Below, piece by piece: positions 1 to 14,100 of a stretch of 64,000 nt of DNA; the stretch's first letter is position 1; each line of letters starts with the position of its first letter. Made by a program: the position numbers and the translations under genes. Origin of the DNA: Neospora caninum Liverpool. Its lineage: Eukaryota > Apicomplexa > Conoidasida > Eucoccidiorida > Sarcocystidae. The DNA lies in assembly GCF_000208865.1 (NCBI RefSeq), contig NC_018398.1, forward strand, positions 1,364,001 to 1,428,000, read 5' to 3'. The notes under the pieces are model-generated. The model did no database searches, had not been told where the DNA came from, and saw only the letters and a program-made list of their open reading frames with translations.

Positions 1-1
1 C

Positions 2-3000
2 TCTTTTGGCCTGTTCGACAAAAAGGACCCGAAGGATGACGGAACGAAATCCTCGTCAACCTCTTCCTTCTCCCCAGACGCTTCCACGTCGGCGCGTCAG
101 GCTTCTCCTGGAGACACTGGTGCAGTGGGGGGACCAAGCAGTGAACCTGGGACGTTGCCCACCGGTCAGCTATCACCGGGAGGCTCGGCCGTCGGATCAT
201 CTTCTGAAGCAGGTGAATCCGCCTCCAACCCGTTTCTCCAACCCCGAAGCAAGGAATCCGATACTTCGAGGTGAGCAAAGGCTGCGAAAGGATTTGCCAT
301 GTCCCATCTCATGCGTGTGCGCATCCATTCAGGTTACATGCACATCCACACGAGTAGGAAGTTTTGGGTGTACGTACACCGTTCACAAACACTGACACAA
401 GCGAGACGCAAGGGTGCTGTGAGCCGGACAGCGTCTCCAAAAGGAGCTTTTGCCCGGGTGTCTCAGGCGAGGTTTCTTGGGTGCCAGGATTTGAACCCGA
501 GTCGCTGACTGTTACAGGCGAGACTAGCTCTCGCTTGTGTAGAAGGAAGAGAACCTCACCTCAACAAAGCCCCGTTAGCTGGTGTCTTCCAGGGGGCTTG
601 CCTGTGTGTCTGGTGTTTGGCGCTCTTTTTTGCGGCGAAGTCGCAGCGTGTTTACCTAAAACCTCAAAGGTGGAGGAACTGCGCTTCAGAGCGTCTCAGT
701 CGCTCGGGGACCGCCTGCGCTCCGGTACCAATCTAGGAGTGCCTCTGTAGAGTCGATGGACCTTGCGTTTTCTCCGGAATGTCTAGAATGCATTACCGCG
801 ACTTGTGCGGTCCTGGGCCTGGACGAACTTTCTAAGCTGGTGGTTTTGGGACAGCCATCTCCGGTGGGAACTCTGTTCGGGGGATGCGGGAGCTGCTGTC
901 CCGCGGAAGTCGGTGTGTGCTCAGGCTTTTCGTTATCTCTGCGCTTTGTTGCACAGACCACCGATTCCTGTGCCGTACGAACAATTTTCCCGCGAGTGGA
1001 TGGCAGTGGCCGGCCAAGACAACTTTGACGGATTCCGACTGGAGGCGACGAAGCAAGTGAGATGAGCGGGGGAGGTTTACCCGTGGAATTGCCCGTCCCG
1101 GACGGCCGTCTTCGTGTGATATTGAGTTCCGTTGACAGGTCGACCACGCGTTTGCACATATTCTTGCAGCTGTCAAATTCAGATCAAGGAGCACATGCTG
1201 TGTTAGGTCCAGTGCGCGATAGGATGCGGGGTAGGCAGAGACAGATAAACAGAGGTTTCATGTGCACTGATCTGCATGCATTTCCGGCGGCGTTCACGGA
1301 GCAAAGTGTCAAAACTGCGTGGGCAGCGGGACTCTCCTCGCGAAGGGGCTTGCAGGATCGGTTATGTAGAAGCGAGGTTCTCGAGGACGTGTGACTGTCC
1401 CTGTTCATCCCACGAGAAGACGACACACACCACTCAGACTCTCTGGTAACCACGCAGTCACTCCCTCATGAAGCAACGCGCACAGACCCGAGACGGGGCA
1501 TGTCCACCGCGGCGGGGCGTGAGAGCCACCCCGTGGGGGCAACATCGCGCGTTTTCTTTCCTGTGCACACACACGAGTGGGGACGCGTAGTTGCGACTGC
1601 GCGCGGCCTCTTGCTGCCTGCGAACAAACTCAAGAGCCCATCTCGTTTGTTCGGGGAGAGGCAGGGGCGCTTCCCGTGGCGCCTGCGGCAGGATGCGCGG
1701 ATGGCGAAGGGTGGCTAGCGATCCGCTGCGTCCTCGCATGAGAAGGCAACATGAATTGCGCCATGTGCGGATGCGACTGGCAGGTGAACAAGGTGCTCAC
1801 GGCGAACCACACGTTCATGCTCGGCACGCAGACGAAGGAGGGCGGGTGTTCGTACAGCTTCGGCCCCACCCTGGTAATAGGAGAACCGGACGAGGCCGCA
1901 CAGCAAGAAGGTCAGATGCCCAGCTTCTTTGGAATGGCCCGGATGAACTCTGATGGCTTCTTGCAGGCCAGGTAAGAAAAACCAGAGCTGAAACAGCTCT
2001 AGGGTTTGGCGTGTTTGACCCCGACAAACCGGCAGCTGGCCGCCGGTTTCTTCTCTCAGAGCTTGGAAACGCACTGGAGCTGCTCCGATGGCAGACCCTT
2101 CCATGCTGCTGGACTAAAACTGTCGTCCGTGGCGGCTGTGGTGCACATGTATAAATACGAGCAGTCACGAGACTGACAGACCAATGAATGCCTCTGTTGA
2201 CTACCCACGATTCCCGAGGATTTCAAAGCCACGGTTCAACTTGTTTCACTATTTGGAGAGCTGTGGCGGCCAGACCCCCGGCTGCGCTCCGAACCGGTGT
2301 GACTGGGCGCGGCGCGGCAGAAAGCCGTTTCCCTTGCCTCTCCAGCGATTAGTAGACTTTTGCGGACGTTGTGAACGCCGGACGTGCAACTGTCTCTTGG
2401 CGCCTGCGGTCAGGTTCATCAAGGCGATCACAAAAACCTTCGATGTTAAATTCAACTCAAACTCGTCTCTCAACGAGGAATCGAAAGACAAATCGATGTA
2501 CGAAATCTCCTTCGACAAAATGGGAAGCGACTGGGCCGCGAACCTCAAACTCGCATGGCAAGGTAGGAACGCGCTTCACAAGGCAATTTGCTGATTCTTG
2601 GAGCAGGCGTCTTCACCAGACACCTCACGGCTTCCTTGCAGCCCCGCAGCCGGCGTGTGTAGACTGCGGTGTCGAACACCGTCGATTTGTGCCGTGTCGC
2701 TGGCTGTTCTCTCAGGCACTTGGATTTTGAACGGCCTCTTCTCTCAAGTCATTACCCCAAAGCTCCAGCTGGGAGGCGAGCTCACCTGGGTAGTAAGTCA
2801 AGCAGAAATTCTCTTTTCGCCAGCGACAAAGTGTGCACAATATGAACCGAGAACAATCCGCTCTTGTTTCCAAGCAGTCGCTGAACAGAGGCCTCGACAC
2901 AGAAAGTTTGGAAGGACTGAGACGACGAGCACCTTCAGATCGGGATGTCTCTCTGTCTCCCATGTAGACAGCAGCCACTCTACAGCTGTGTTGCCTGCAT

Positions 3001-4737
3001 GCACTGGGGTTTGCTGTGCGTGCGTCGGAGGGGGTAGGACATGCGAGAATGAAATTTCCAGAGATCAGCCCTTTCCTGCAGAATAACTCAGTTCATTCGT
3101 GCGAGGCTTAATATTGTGTACCAGTCGGTTTTTTCACTGCGGGCGGCAATTGAAGCCGTAGTTGGGGGGCGCCGAAGTCGACCACGCGGCATTCTGTTCC
3201 GCTTTTTGTACCTTGTAGGCTGGGGGAATCAGTTTTGCACAGATCGTTGTGTGTGCGGCTTGTCGCGCATACCAGAAGATTTTTGATTCTGTGCCGTTGC
3301 TCCGCTGTGTTTTTGACAGGCTGCTACCGGCATCTCCATGGGGAGCTTTGGAGCGCGTTACGGGTTCGACGAGAATAATGTTGTCACCTGTAAGTTGACG
3401 GAAGTTGTTTGCCAGCTCCTGTGAGGCGTGGTTCAAGAAAACCAGCTCCTGTGAGGCGTGGTTCAAGAAAACCAGCCCCTGTCACGACGGCTTTCTGCGG
3501 TCGCGGACTGCACGCTGCATTTGAGCCCTGTAGGCAGGGATGCCGTTGAACGAGACTAGTCTTGCGTGTGGACGACGGTAGTCGACGGCAGAGAGGCCTT
3601 CCCCGTGCAGTGTGTGTGAGGCGGCGAGGGGAGATTAAACCGCCGGCAGAGCTCGAGCTGTCGTAGGCGCTGCGCCAGCCCGTTCTCTGAAGGATCCCAG
3701 TTTTCGGTCAGCAGACTGTCACGGGGGTAGACTGCCGGCCGCCACGGCAGCGAAGAGTCGATGTGCGTCATTTTTGCAGGCCAAGTCGGAGTCGGTCCTG
3801 ACTTCAGTTCCCCGATGGGCTTCGCGAGCGATGTGTACTCTACGAAGACTCAGTATGTTCGAAAGGTACGAAGTGAGAAACGACCGGAAGTCCAGCTAGA
3901 ACAGAAGTGCCCGCGAATCGTGAATACACGCCAAAACGACTCGTTCTTTACAGCAAAGTCGGCGCGAGTGTGTATCTTCCCGGAGCTTCCGAATGGGGGA
4001 GACTTGACGGACCCTACTCTCCGGTCTCTGTTTTTCACTCTTCTCGGAGCGATGTGATACCTGGTGTTGCAGTGTGGTCGACTAAACATCGGTCGATGCC
4101 TACGCGTTTCGTGCGCGTCCGCCTGAAAGATCTTCGTTTTCGCGTGTGAGGCGAGGGTGTCGCTGATCCATTTGCAGATGAGTGTGCTCTTGACGGGTGC
4201 GCCGTGGGGCTTTCAGGTTACAGACCGGCTGTCCATGGGGACCGAGCTCGAGTTTACCCATCCCGACATGTCGTCCGCGATGCGCGTGGTAAGCAGCCTG
4301 ATACACCGGGTTTTTAGCTCTTGCTGGGGAGTATAGACTACGAGTTGGACGACTGGTTTAGACCTTGAATGTTTTTTCGTGCAAGTTGCAGCCAGTCGCT
4401 GAAGCACCCACACGCAGGAAACGCGGGAAGAATCATGTTGCTTGCCGTGATGATACGGGGAACATGGCTTCTGGACGAACTTTTGAAATTTGACCCCCAC
4501 GCGAGATCAACCCTCTCCTGCGTTGTGTTGTCTCTTCAGGGCTGGCAGTACCTTTTCCGGCAAGCGCGTGTGCAAGGACTGGTTGACACAGCAGGCCGCG
4601 TGTCGATGTTTGCTCAGGACTACAATGGATTCGGTCTGAGCGGCATGATCGACTACTGGCATGGAGACTACAAGTTTGGGTTCCAGATGAACGTGGTGCC
4701 CCCCCCGCCTCAAGTGGAACAGCCTCCTCCAATGTAG
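2..4737 (+). CDS. TOM40: TOM40, mitochondrial outer-membrane import channel (5' partial)
   Basis: Beta-barrel channel of the mitochondrial TOM complex, which lets precursor proteins cross the outer membrane. The reconstructed exons are 2-270 (incomplete at the window edge), 957-1056, 1784-1971, 2414-2562, 2749-2792, 3320-3389, 3780-3865, 4217-4288 and 4540-4737. All internal boundaries are GT-AG and the phases agree, giving 391 visible residues. The first exon is a Ser/Thr/Gly-rich N-terminal segment that starts with a Phe-Gly-Leu-Phe stretch. The barrel follows, with PPIPYEQ-like, FDGFRLEATKQVNK and TANHTFMLG motifs and the family-typical VYSTKTQYVRKVTDRLSMG hairpin. The last strand, YKFGFQMNV, fits the beta-signal recognised by the SAM machinery. 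It is followed by a short Pro-rich tail. The tiny exon 3320-3389 was needed to restore phase and supplies strand GISMGSFGARYGF. The family call is firm; the true start lies outside the window. Confidence 0.93.
3412..3480 (+). repeat. 30-bp perfect tandem duplication in a TOM40 intron
   Basis: Two identical 30-base units (3412-3441 and 3442-3471) are followed by nine bases of a third that carries one change. Each unit starts ccagctcctgtgagg and ends gttcaagaaaa. The repeat lies inside the intron between exons 3320-3389 and 3780-3865, so it does not alter the protein. Confidence 0.95.
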
Positions 4738-6282
4738 TCGGGCTGCCTCTCTTGAACACCTGTAAAGAAGTGGACAAGACCAGGGGTCGTGACTCGGGGA
4801 CACAAAACGTCTTTGGTTTTCCCGGACGAGAGTCGGGGAGAAACTGCAGGGTGGACCCTCCCGACAATGGACGAATGTAGATACAGCTCGATATTGCCAC
4901 GGTGGGCTCCACATACCCATGGTATCGTTTTCTCGTCCTGGCTGTGTCCATTGACTTGTCTTTCCGTCTGGTCCCTCGTGTAAATACAGTCCTGTCTCGC
5001 TCCCGGCGGCCGTGGTACACGTGCACAGCAGCCAGTTGTCTACAGTGTTTGCGAGATAGGTGAGCCACGGGTTGAACCGGAGTGGCGAGTCTGCTGCACT
5101 GAATCGCCAAGGCCGTGAGGTTTTTCGGAAACGAGGGAAGAAACCAGCAAGGTGGACGGCAGCGTTTGCCATCAGGCATGGGAGAGTACTCTTCCGCTGG
5201 TCGGAGTCGCCGACTGGCCTCTGCAGATGCTATTGTGAATCTGTCCGAGGCCAGGCGTAGCGATCTGCAGTCTCATGGAGCCAGGACTTGGCGAGATTGT
5301 CTCTGCGCTGGTCTTAATGTTTTTTGAGGAGGGAACCCTGTTTGCCGTATACTGCAAAAGGGATGCGCATTCTGAAGGCCAACCGCTCATGGTGGGTGTA
5401 CGCCGGGCTGAGACAAGCGTGCGTTTTACAGCTCGTTGGGGTCTAGCACCGCAGAAAAAAAGAGGTATCGTACCACGAGTGAGATCGGTCTTCTGGCTCA
5501 CCGTCCACTGCGTTCAAGATGCGAGCAGACGGCCCAAGTGAATTGCATCTTGGACTTTGTTGTGGGTTTGTGTCACGCCTGTTCAGTGGTTGTGTAGTGC
5601 CGTAAGTCCACCCCAGTTTTCCTGTCCGTTCTCTGACTCCTTTCGGTTCAGCTCTATTTTCAGGAACTGTACACTGCGAGCGTCGAGCAACAACAAAAGC
5701 TGTGCTGACGATTGCGGGGCATGCACACACACTGGCGACTGCCATGCCTATCTGGTCAGTTGCGATTCGCCTGTTCGCGACAAACCTAGTGGGAACAACA
5801 GCAGCCGCACCACGTCTCGCGAAAAAGCACCGCCCTTGGAATTTCGCAGGAGCGAACATACATTCTTGCTTACAGCCAAGGATAAGACGTCACTTTGTCC
5901 TGGCGCACAAGGATACAGTCGATGTTGCTGGTGTTTGTCAGCTCGACGGCACACTTGCATGCACCATCCTCTTGCAGCGAGCTCAAAGACCCACTGAGAA
6001 ACTTCTGTTTAAGGAGGCAGCCCGCTGCAGTCTATGGAGGCGTAGCAGCAGCTCCATCCCGATGTCGACGGCTGCGGTGGCACGAGTTTGACACACAAAA
6101 TTGTGGGCGCCTCACTGAAACACAGAACTTACGGCGTGTAGGCACGTGCAAGTTCGAACAATTTAACCGTGAAGATTTTTAGGCATTGGAAGACCCCCCT
6201 CTCCAGACCACTGGTGCGAGATGAAGGGAAAAGACCGAAATGGGAACCTCCGGAGCGGTTGTTCCTTTGGCATCGCATGCTT
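4738..6282. other. Convergent intergenic region, no gene seen
   Basis: This is the space between the end of TOM40 (+) and the end of the minus-strand membrane protein. It should hold both 3' untranslated regions. Several open frames exceed 100 codons on both strands, but none has a recognisable motif or a consistent splice partner. I see no RNA gene. Confidence 0.6.
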
Positions 6283-7371
6283 TTAAGCCGGGTTTTCAGA
6301 AGAGATAAGAGGTTCAGATTCCCGACAGTCATGCCTTGGCATATCAAAGCCCGAGCGACCTTTTGTTGTTGCGGCAATGAGCCCGCACAGCGCCCGACAT
6401 GCGAACCAGCAGCAAACAACGCAGACGTATTGCTCCACGATACTGAACTGCATGCCAACAAACACGCCGGGTTCGACTTCCCATCTTACAAGGAGCACGT
6501 TCCACCAAATGGCCACAACTACCGCGACTGGAGCGAGCCCGATACAGCAGAAAAGAGCGATAAGAAGAGAGAAGGTAGAAGTCAACAATGCGCCAACGAA
6601 CGCCGAACTGGCCAGAAAACAAAGCATGAAGCCTTCGAGCATGAATGCCCGGCCAATTTGCTGGGCCTCATAGCTCCCAACCATATGTAGGTTCCAAAAG
6701 CTGCGGAGAGTTTTAGCAGCCATCACAAAACATAAGCCACTCAACAAAAGCACTCCTTGTCCGAGAGACAATCCCACGCTCCACGTGCCGACCCTTTTCC
6801 ACGCGGTAGAGATGTTGCCGTTTTCTGGGTCATGCGGCATGGGAAACGCGACGGTTTGTCTCCCGTCGAAGCCCGAGTTTCCGGCAGTTTGGGCGTTCGC
6901 CAAAGACGCGAGAACGACGGCAGCAGGCCATGCGAACAGCGCACCGAACCATGCATCCGGGTTCATTCCTGAGGCGTGCCGGTTCGCCTGCTTTGTTGGC
7001 TCATCAAAAACGCTCCAGACACCAACGAGGAAAAGCGCATTGTAAATTCCTTGAGTCAGGATAACCGTGGCTGAAGTCCTACACAGCTTTGGTGATCTTA
7101 ATCCGACAGCAAAGCTGATAAGCAGAGCGACGGCGCAGTTCAGAGCAGCAGCACCTGCATGGCTGATTGACATCACCCCGAGAGAGAGCTGTTTTTGTGC
7201 ACCGGCACGGACGAACGGTTCTATGACATCTCCAGAGAGATCGACGTGCACAAAGGCTGCGAATGCTTGCCACACGCCGCAACAAAAAGCGAGAACAGCA
7301 TACCAGACAGCGGTGCCGCCGAGGGATAAACAATAATCCCAGTGTTTCAGACCCACTAGCATACAGCACAT
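6283..7371 (-). CDS. Single-exon multi-pass membrane protein, unknown function
   Basis: An open frame of 362 residues from the first ATG at 7371. The frame continues upstream for 37 codons without an ATG, so an upstream exon is possible. About eight hydrophobic segments are visible, near residues 17-40, 70-92, 100-122, 140-158, 200-225, 245-270, 272-298 and 315-335. They are rich in Trp, Cys and Phe. A hydrophilic loop around residues 160-198 contains Asn-Gly and Pro-Glu-Asn-Gly stretches. The C-terminal tail is polar and ends with ESEPLISSENPA, where ESEPLI fits an acidic dileucine sorting signal ([DE]xxxL[LI]). That would suit an endosomal, Golgi or other endomembrane location. I do not recognise a transporter family. 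Length, segment number and the lack of frame breaks support a real gene. Confidence 0.72.
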   Translation of the reverse strand: MCCMLVGLKHWDYCLSLGGTAVWYAVLAFCCGVWQAFAAFVHVDLSGDVIEPFVRAGAQKQLSLGVMSISHAGAAALNCAVALLISFAVGLRSPKLCRTSATVILTQGIYNALFLVGVWSVFDEPTKQANRHASGMNPDAWFGALFAWPAAVVLASLANAQTAGNSGFDGRQTVAFPMPHDPENGNISTAWKRVGTWSVGLSLGQGVLLLSGLCFVMAAKTLRSFWNLHMVGSYEAQQIGRAFMLEGFMLCFLASSAFVGALLTSTFSLLIALFCCIGLAPVAVVVAIWWNVLLVRWEVEPGVFVGMQFSIVEQYVCVVCCWFACRALCGLIAATTKGRSGFDMPRHDCRESEPLISSENPA

Positions 7372-9615
<2,244 letters not shown>

Positions 9616-10994
9616 AGTTTGATCTGAATCCTGGTCCGGGGCTGTGCTGCTGTTCTCACCCCAGAGAAACCAAGTTCAATTGCATTAAAAATGAATGAAA
9701 GGCATCGCAAGGAGGCGGCGCTGTGGCCTCATGCGAGCGAACCTGTGGGAATTTGTGCTCTGACACGTGGGAGTGGAGAGTTCAAAAGCGCAAAAAGTGT
9801 AAGTGAAGGGAAAATCTAAATTGGCAGGCTGTATTTTAGAGAAACGGGACGTAGGGGACATACCATGGGCATTGAAGCCGTCGCCAGTGTATCCAGCCTG
9901 CTATGAGACTGATCCGAGGGGTTTGTGGCGATTCAGGCTTTGTCCTGGGGCATCCTGATGAATTTCTTTTCCACCCAACGGTTATCGTTGGAGTCGTAGA
10001 TCGCTCAGAGTTACTGCAAAGATGTCAGCCGTAGTGACCTCTTACGTTTTGGCTCAAAAAACAAGACCGTATATATAATAATTATATGTATGTTAATCGT
10101 CTATTTTCCGGAAGGACTGGCTGTGGCAGCAGCCGGTGCCATGTGCACTGTACGAAACTCGAACATCTCAACAAATTCGTTAGCTGGATCCAGGTGCGTT
10201 GTCATACATAGAAGCGAACATCACGATCACCACGAGACAGCCGTATCACAGCGTCAGCACGAATGAATTTCCTGGACAGTCCCTTTTTTTCAGAGAGCGA
10301 GGGAAAGACGCATTTAAAACCTGAGATCCTGCGCATCTTCTTGCGTAAGTGTACCGGTGTAGCAAGTTTCGCGTCTTGCTTTCTTCCATAAAGAAGCACC
10401 CATGCTCTGAGGTGCGTGCTCTGTGCAAAAAGCCGGCGAGACCATGGCAGATCTCTGCATATTAGGGAGCAAACAGCTGCTGTACCGAGCCGCTAGGCAA
10501 TATCACCTCGCAATTAAGAGCGATGTCAGTTCTTGAAATGCATGCTGCTGAAGGGAGCTCGCCCAAACTATGAAATCCGCTCGCTCGAACTGACTTCGTG
10601 TTTGATAACTGGGTCGACCGATTGTCTCGCAACGCCAAAACGACGCAGTTCCGGTTTCGCTTAAGCACCCCCGTCTTTTGACCGTGACCGTTTCCTCCCC
10701 ACGAAGTCACCCGATGCGGCAAACCCTAAAAGCAAACCGCTCACTGGTCGACGTGCTGCACTATATATATATATATATATATAGGTAGGGTATGCATTTG
10801 GACTGGCACATACGCAGATCGGCGCCCTGGACAGTCGGAATCATGCACAATTTGTAAAGTACAGCGGCACATATCGCCTGGCCGGCGACCGTTGCTCGAG
10901 GGCCGGCCCACACATTTTGAAGCCGCTAGGGGTGCTTCTTGCTGTCTTTCACGCGGATGGAGGAACGATTCTTTGTTAGCGGCCTCTCGTTTCT
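9616..10994. other. Convergent intergenic region with a (TA)n tract
   Basis: Lies between the 3' ends of histone H3 (+) and the TAP42-like gene (-). It holds AT-rich stretches near 10060-10100 and a (TA)11 microsatellite at 10762-10783. No coding exon was recognised. Confidence 0.6.
10762..10783. repeat. (TA)n microsatellite
   Basis: Uninterrupted TA dinucleotide run in the H3/TAP42 intergenic region. Confidence 0.95.
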
Positions 10995-11131
10995 TTAGCC
11001 TTTGTTCGTCATCTTGTTCCCGGACCCCCGCGGGTTGTCATCCTGCACAATACGCACAGTCCATACAAACGATGCAGTGACATGCTCGTTCTCACCTACG
11101 CGTACCTCAGAGGGGCCTAGTTCTCGACATA

Positions 11132-11165
<34 letters not shown>

Positions 11166-14100
11166 TATATATATACGTGTATATGGATGAGGGTAGCTAG
11201 GTGTGCCTGTACGGAGGTCGATGATACGTGGATATATATGTGTATGGATATACCTAAGCGCATATGAGTTCCCCCATCGGTCACGGTCTATACAGTTGTG
11301 GCGTTGTCGTCTGAAATAAGATGCACCAGTTGCTCCAAGAAAGAATACTTTCCACTACCGATGACCTCTTAGGGGTACACTAATGCCACGGAGACGAGGC
11401 AACTCTTTACATGCAGGATGCTCCGTTGTTATAGATGCTCAGACGCAAGTGTTTCTCATTGGAACTCTGGCCGTAAGACAAAGTCTCCAACCAAGCCTGC
11501 AGTCCAGCACGCAAGGCGAATAATCGAGCAAGACATCACTGTGGCCCATTTAAAGCTGTGTGCCAGCGAGCTCCTCCCTACTTTCCAGTCGTCCCATGCC
11601 CGCTCCTCGAGTTCCTTCGCTTCTTCACGCTGCATGCGCACACATACAAAAGAGTGCAAGGTCTCAGCGGATTACGCGCGTTGTGCCTGTGTACGTCGGA
11701 ATTCCAGTGGCATCAGCGGAAGGGAACAGGGTGTTTACGGAGGACATGCGCCGTCCGGATAGATTTCCTAGCTTGTAATATCTGTCAGTACAAACGAAAA
11801 CTACTCCTTCGAAACCGCCACCAAGAACAAGCAGCTTTGCTGAGTTCAGTGGCACTTCGAATGGTTGTGAGCTCGTCTAGAATCCGAGGTGATCCCCCAC
11901 GGCGGACGAAAAGTGTGGTCCGACACGCCTTACTGCAACTCGAGCTTGAGCCGTGGTATACTGTTCTACGACCTTCGGCTTGGCCGCGCCGATCTGGTTC
12001 CTGATAAGGGAGACACAGCCAGGGGGGGAAACAGTGCGGCACGAACTCTTGGCTGACTTCTGATTCGGCAAGAAGACCAGTCGTCTTCAACAGCGAGGAA
12101 AGGAATGGTCAGCAACACATTCGGTAGTTAACTCCGAAGCAAACGGCCAAACCGTCCGACAGTTCCTGCATGCGATGGAGAGTGACTACAGACTCGTCAC
12201 AAGGGGGACGCGAGGTACCTCTGCGCGGAAATATGTGTGCGCGGCTGTGCATTCCTGGATCTGTGTGCAGAGGCACTTACACTTCCATCTCCATTTCTAT
12301 GGCGGCACACTCCGCCAGGCTCATTGTGGGCAGATCTGAACAAACAGCGGAGAGTCGATACAGACACACGCCCCGGTTCAAAAGGGCTTTACGGCTTGGA
12401 CAGAACGCAGGCCATTGTTTCACTGCAGCTGACGAGAGGAGACAAACCGTGGACGAAAGCTTCGACCGGAAGTCAGCGCATCCGAACGAATCCGCAGAAG
12501 AAGCTAGATGCGGAGACAGGCGTCTCTCTTCTCTTTCAACAGGCACGCAGCCAACGTGGGAAAGAAAAGAAGAAACTCGCAGAACCGAGCACAGAAGGCA
12601 AAGAGAACGGAAAAGAGCGGAGCAGCATTCGGTATTCCCGAAACACTCGAACCTATGTGTATGCAGGCACATGTCGAGCGTGAGCAAACCAACCGTCAGC
12701 CGCGCGGAAGGAGTCACGATTCTCGGATCGAGCGTGGACAGAGTAGAATCACTCACTGTGGCCAGGCGTGAACACTTTTTCTCTGTAGAGCCGTCGGAGA
12801 TCGGATCTGTCTTTCTGAGCGCAGTCCCAACACACATCGGGGACAAACGCTGACTTTGCCTCATTTTCTCGCCCCGTCGCACCTCGCATGAAAAAGAGCG
12901 GAGCATGCGGCGAAACGCGTGGCTCGCGCCTCGCGGCAGACAGAAGCTTGGATTGCGAATTGAAAGAACGATAATCCATGGATCTGCGAACATATTTTTA
13001 CTGTAGAAGATAAATGCGATCACGTGCCACTGCACCCCGCAAAAACGACGGAACTGCGGAGTTGGTCTGACCCTCCACCGCTAACTACCTCTATCCTCCG
13101 GTTACATATAAATATAAACAAATAAATATATGGTGTACATATATACGCTGTATGCATGTTACATGCATATATTTGTTTACGGGTCCGCTAAACAAACTTA
13201 GGTTGAGGGCGGGAAAAAAAACGATGTGCGACAGGTTATTCGGTGTTTTGTTGCGTTTTGTGTTCAGCCAGGTAGAGCGTTCGGTGTTCGACGAACATCC
13301 TCTCACGCCAAAGAACCGAGCGTCACCTCTGACGCGAAAGACGTAGCCGCGCCAGCAGGCGAACCCGTGCGCAAGTGCCGAGGGCCAAGGTCAATCCCGG
13401 GGTAACGGAGTTGGGTTGCCTGCTTCGACAAGCACTACAGGTCTGTCGGCGGGAGTGAACACGGTGACAATCGACCGCTCCTTCGTTTCTTTTCGCATGT
13501 GTGTGTGTCTCTCAAAAATGCTTACGATTGTGTATACCCAGGGCTTGCGACTCGCTTCACCGGGGACCGGGGAGGCTCGAGGTTGGTGCAGGCGACTGTC
13601 GCTGGTTTCCGAACCACCTGCAGAGACGCAAAAAACACACTGGATGTGCGCATACACGCCTCCACGTGTAACAACGCAAGTCATACTTCACGTACAAATG
13701 GGTGTCTACAGCCACAAACGGAGCGCGACCGTGGAGCAGGAGACCTTGGACTGGGGCACGCGGGTATATCGGCTGTGGGGGCCATAACTTTTTAGTTGCA
13801 TCTCCACATTATTCTCGTGTGTACAGAGGCAACTGCGGAACCGGTAGGCATGAGGACGCGACGGAGAAGCTGCGCGCCTCACGGAACTGACGCACGACTC
13901 GTCGGTTTCGCAGAAAACCTCCGTCCTTCGGGGCACACGGGACGAGGTGAGAGTACACCGGGAGACGGTTTTCCACCTACCGCGTCGTCGCTCTTCGTCT
14001 TGCAGCCGCATGGTAAGCAAGGGTAGTTCCTGGAGTCACCGCAGAACAGAAAAAACTGGCAGAAGCGTCACACATGAAACCAAACGCTGCAAACTGGCAG

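Noticed and set aside
470..565. tRNA-like T-arm on the minus strand (ggttcaaatcc with a possible five-pair stem and a cacccaag 3' end)
   Set aside because: No matching 5' acceptor strand, D-arm/A-box or anticodon arm was found upstream within tRNA length, so it is either chance or a remnant. It lies in a TOM40 intron.
4433..5179. 248-codon minus-strand open frame
   Set aside because: Overlaps the last TOM40 exon antisense and has a basic low-complexity make-up typical of shadow frames.
11418..12853. Plus-strand frames of 114-227 codons
   Set aside because: They lie antisense to recognised TAP42 exons 9-11 and have no family features.
12277..13035. 252-codon minus-strand frame read as one gene
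   Set aside because: Only its last about 55 bases are a genuine TAP42 exon (PTMSLAECAAIEMEME); the rest is intron in a different phase from the neighbouring exon 9.
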